From Rodentolepis nana (Eukaryota > Platyhelminthes > Cestoda > Cyclophyllidea > Hymenolepididae), in assembly GCA_900617975.1 (NCBI GenBank), contig UZAE01000394.1:1-24426 (forward strand): a DNA stretch of 24,426 nt, read 5' to 3'. Position numbers and translations under genes: made by a program. Positions 21,859 to 24,426 of the stretch are shown piece by piece. A model generated the notes under the pieces. It had not been told where the DNA came from. It searched no databases and worked only from the letters and a program-made list of their open reading frames with translations. Within the stretch, counting starts at the first letter, position 1; each line of letters starts with the position of its first letter.

Positions 21859-22070
21859 TTTTAGAACGGTTTGATATTGCAAATAAACCATCGGCATAAT
21901 TGTTCAGCACTTTGTATAATATAGTAAAATTTCGGCATTGATTGGCTTAAAATCAAACTTTCATACGTGCATATAGTAAACCTCAACACGTAGACTAAAC
22001 ATTTGGGTGTCCAAAAGGTGGACATAATTTTGTTATTAACTCAAATTCAAAAGTGTGAAAGAAAACCAAC

Positions 22071-22172
22071 CTTGGAAGTTCCAAGCGACTCGAGACACGC
22101 GACCACCATTATTTTCAAATCGTGCCATCACTGAGACATTGTATACGCCAGGCGTATTAACCCCGCCCTCAG
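22071..22172 (-). CDS. SEH1: SEH1 nucleoporin, exon before the last WD40 blade
   Basis: The exon begins after CTCATAG and ends at CAAG before GTTGGT. It is 102 nt, phase 1 at both ends. It encodes A-EGGVNTPGVYNVSVMARFENNGGRVSRVAWNFQ, matching the vertebrate [25 protein letters not shown] segment. That segment leads into the blade which is completed by the next exon with GNILASAGDDGTVRLW. The invariant hydrophobic-x-W core (RVAWN) is present. The intron on its upstream side is only 72 bp, whereas the one downstream is about 5.1 kb. Confidence 0.9.
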
Positions 22173-22244
22173 CTATGAGAATATAAAATAAGATAAAATA
22201 ACACCTATTAGTAGGTTATAAGTAGTAGTTATTTCGACACCTAC

Positions 22245-22560
22245 CGACTTGTGGAGCAGAGACGGATTGGACAAGTAGAATGAGTAGGCCTTCAGAACCA
22301 ACAGCAAGCACTTGATAGGATTGGCCCATACTGGGGGCAAAGGCTACATCATATACAGAATCCTTGATGTCCACGATGTCTTGGACTAGACTCCAGCGAC
22401 GAGAATTCTCATTGTATTCAAGGAGGATAAGCTTGCCGTGATTGGGTGCAACTTCAGACTCTTGCCCCGATAAGTGATTCAATTCACCTACTTCACCTGG
22501 ATGTTGACTGTCGCCCAAAGAAGCGCTGCCTACTGCTATTAGTGGCGGACTTAATCGAGA
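22245..22560 (-). CDS. SEH1: SEH1 nucleoporin, central WD40 exon
   Basis: The exon begins after CTCTTTTAG and ends in phase 1 before GTAGGT. It is 316 nt, or 105 codons plus one base. It opens with SRLSPPLIAVGS (vertebrate SSRAHSPMIAVGS) and continues with KLILLEYNENSRRW (vertebrate KVQIFEYNENTRKY). It then reads SVYDVAFAPSMGQSYQVLAV (vertebrate [20 protein letters not shown]), which is diagnostic for SEH1 rather than for SEC13 or another WD protein. Between IAVGS and KLILLEYNEN is a polar loop (ASLGDSQHPGEV, GELNHLSGQESEV) about 20 residues longer than in vertebrates. An internal ATG could be mistaken for a start, but the frame is open and homologous upstream to the acceptor. Confidence 0.95.
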
Positions 22561-23803
22561 CTAAAAGAGATAAATTAAAGTGCAACAATTGTGAGATTTA
22601 AGTCACAACCTGATTCTCCCTTCGAACGCAAACACTAGGCAAAGGAAAGTATTCAAATTTGAAAAATGTTGTAGTCGTGATAAATTGGCAAAAGAATGAA
22701 ATCAAATATCAGTGAGCGCAAATGGCAGAGCAGTACTTCGTATCGTAGCATATAATGGCATTATGCACGAATGAACAGCATTTTTACCTCAGATTTGGAC
22801 AAAAATTACAGTACATTACATTTAGAGAAAAAAAATGATTTATAGATCAACACTAGCAATGTGTCACATTATAAGCAAAGCTTTCTGACTATCTCTATCG
22901 AATAAGGGTCGCACATTTTCAGTCCCACTCAGGAATGCAAGTGCATACGTTTGAGATGAGAAATATCCCATAAATTCATTCCTGCTATTTTACACAAGAC
23001 TGTCGATTAGTGTAGTTTTAAGCAATTAAAATCCGTTAAACGATCATTTTAATTAACCAATTGAAATAATATAAACTGTATAAACAGATTACTTGCAAGT
23101 TTGTATCAATTTAGTCCGCACTTAATTCTGACAAAAAATTTACTGACGTCGAAATCTCATTCTAATTGGTGCCTTCTCGTGAATACTTTTTGTTTTGACA
23201 ACCATATCGGACGTTATGAAAAAAATGTAAAAGAAGGATGGGAATTGATGCTATACAAACCAACCCAATTTCCAACTAGGCTTCAAAATAAGCTTCAGTC
23301 TAATACAACCACCTCCAATACACCAAAGTGAAATTCAAAGAAAAATGAGGAACGAAATGTCGCCCGTAATCAGGATAAATTTGGACTTTCTTAGGTTAAC
23401 CTCTTCAAATTCTAATCTTGATTTTCAAAAACTCACATATTTCAACTCATAATGTATATAAATCCGTATAATGCAAGGATGATTTAAAGACGAAGACTTA
23501 GGCTACAAGACAAAACCCCATACTAAGTTAGCTCAATGAAGTCAGTAAGATTAAGAGCAATAATTTCAAGACAACTATTATCTACTTAACAAAGTGAGAG
23601 ATGTAAATTCTTAACTACTAACTCATATAGTGCTAACGATGAATTGCCGGGTTTTACCTATTCAGGCCTACTACATAAAATAGAAATACAATTATTGAAA
23701 CGGACTGCACCTGAATCTCCCACCTTATGCTTACGCAATGATTTACGACCGCTCGCTTACTAATCATTAGACAATAATTTAGTATAGGATAATTAGAACT
23801 CAC
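22561..23803 (-). other. SEH1 intron of about 1.2 kb
   Basis: Bounded by GTGAGT (23803) and TAG (22561), phase 0. It is AT-rich. A 76-codon plus-strand open frame (23101-23331) shows no recognisable protein. I see no repeat or RNA gene. Confidence 0.8.
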
Positions 23804-23884
23804 TTGTGACCAGGCTAAGCAGGACCCAGTCATATTTGTTTGGTAATCGCATTGAACTGTCCATTGGCACAAATTCATAACATC
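23804..23884 (-). CDS. SEH1: SEH1 nucleoporin, most 5' exon in the window
   Basis: The exon begins after TTTGTTGTAG and ends before GTGAGT. It is 81 nt, exactly 27 codons, phase 0 at both ends. It encodes DVMNLCQWTVQCDYQTNMTG then SCLAWSQ, matching the vertebrate [26 protein letters not shown] segment. The next exon continues directly with SRLSPPLIAVGS, as in the vertebrate protein. About 160 N-terminal residues (the first WD repeats) must lie beyond the right edge. The methionine in DVMNL is not the start. Confidence 0.92.
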
Positions 23885-24426
23885 CTACAACAAAGAGAAA
23901 ATAAAGAACGGTAGACGGATTAAAGCCCATTTATTGAAATTTTAAGTGCAAAAAAATTAAGTCCTCATACGCACAATAATGGGGGTTCTTTCAATGCTTC
24001 AAGTCTAAGTTGATCGATGAAATCATTAAGCGATACTTTCCGTAAAACAATAGGAGCAAGTTTAATGGCTATATTATTATTATTATTTCAAATGGCAGGT
24101 TTTATGATATTTATCATTAGCCCCTTAGTTGACTTCGGATTTCACAAGGGAGTGGGGAGGAACATGTATATAGGCCTTAGGACAGTTAACAGTATTTCAA
24201 TAGTTGTCTTCTGGATTCCCAGTATCTCTGGGTTTCTGTCGTCATAAGGGATGAACACCGAATTAGGTGGGTCTTCTCCACTTGCTTTTGTAGGTCACAT
24301 AGGTAAGTCTAATGCACACCCCCTAAAGGCTATATTAAAACCAGTGAAATGACACCGATATGGAAAAACCGACACATCACCTATGCACATGCACCGGGCA
24401 GTATCTCTGTCGTCATGTTCAAGCCA
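23885..24426 (-). other. SEH1 intron running off the window
   Basis: Upstream of the 23884 acceptor. It holds retroposon copy E and about 90 bp beyond it. The last 90 bp are open in one minus-strand frame but do not resemble the expected SEH1 sequence. Confidence 0.65.
24077..24323 (-). mobile_element. Short retroposon, copy E (variant subfamily, minus strand)
   Basis: Read on the minus strand it starts GGGGGTGTGCATTAGACTTA, matching the first ~25 nt of the family. It then departs completely from copies A-D and rejoins them for the last ~85 nt (GAAGTCAACTAAGGGGC, the ATGATAAATATCAT hairpin, CTGCCATTTGAAATAA). The tail is an AAT repeat. The target-site duplication is TAAAGGCTATATTA (24324-24337) and TAATGGCTATATTA (24063-24076), with one mismatch. 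It lies in the same orientation as SEH1 within an intron. Most ribozyme parts are absent, so it cannot self-cleave by the A-type fold. Confidence 0.85.

Larger units (their letters stand above)
16922..22070 (-). other. SEH1 intron of about 5.1 kb
   Basis: Bounded by GTTGGT (donor at 22070) and TAG (acceptor at 16922). It contains retroposon copy D in the orientation opposite to the gene, a 28-bp AC repeat, two long C runs, a tRNA-like relic near 20.1 kb and no credible exon. The 166-codon minus-strand frame at 17555-18055 crosses the AC repeat and CT-rich DNA and looks like chance. Confidence 0.8.

Overview
This window is eukaryotic nuclear DNA. It is AT-rich and mostly non-coding. It holds one confidently recognised protein gene, split by introns and lying on the minus strand, plus dispersed retroposons, a dead DNA transposon and simple repeats. 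The organism is an animal, probably an invertebrate. A flatworm is my guess from the divergence of the protein, the base composition and the repeat load, but no feature proves it.

Right third (about 16.1-24.4 kb, minus strand): the 3' part of SEH1, a WD40 nucleoporin of the Y (Nup107-160) complex and of GATOR2. Four exons can be placed at 23884-23804, 22560-22245, 22172-22071 and 16921-16580. All have GT-AG junctions and compatible phases. The first ~160 residues lie beyond the right edge. The last few residues are uncertain: a perfect GTAAGT donor ends the exon at 16580, and the best terminal exon I can find is tiny (16120-16098). The introns are about 1.2 kb, 72 bp and 5.1 kb.

Dispersed family: five copies (A 2931-3270 +, B 3722-4030 -, C 5746-6215 +, D 21530-21858 +, E 24077-24323 -) of a short retroposon with target-site duplications and an AAAT- or AAT-type tail. 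The first ~72 nt of copy A fold exactly as an HDV-like self-cleaving ribozyme: nested double pseudoknot, G-U wobble at the cleavage site, UGGGCAAC joining segment, small P4 and GGCAAA with the catalytic C. The predicted cleavage site is the first base after the target-site duplication, so the ribozyme defines the element's 5' end. Copies C and D keep most of the fold, B has lost the core, and E has only the first ~25 nt. This is the most interesting system in the window.

Middle (8.8-9.4 kb): a heavily decayed Tc1/mariner-superfamily transposase on the minus strand with one terminal inverted repeat. The rest of 1-16 kb is intergenic-looking DNA with a few short open stretches, a diverged ~60-bp repeat pair (10.4 and 11.6 kb), an imperfect inverted repeat (13.3 kb) and microsatellites. 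I see no rRNA, convincing tRNA, CRISPR or operon structure.
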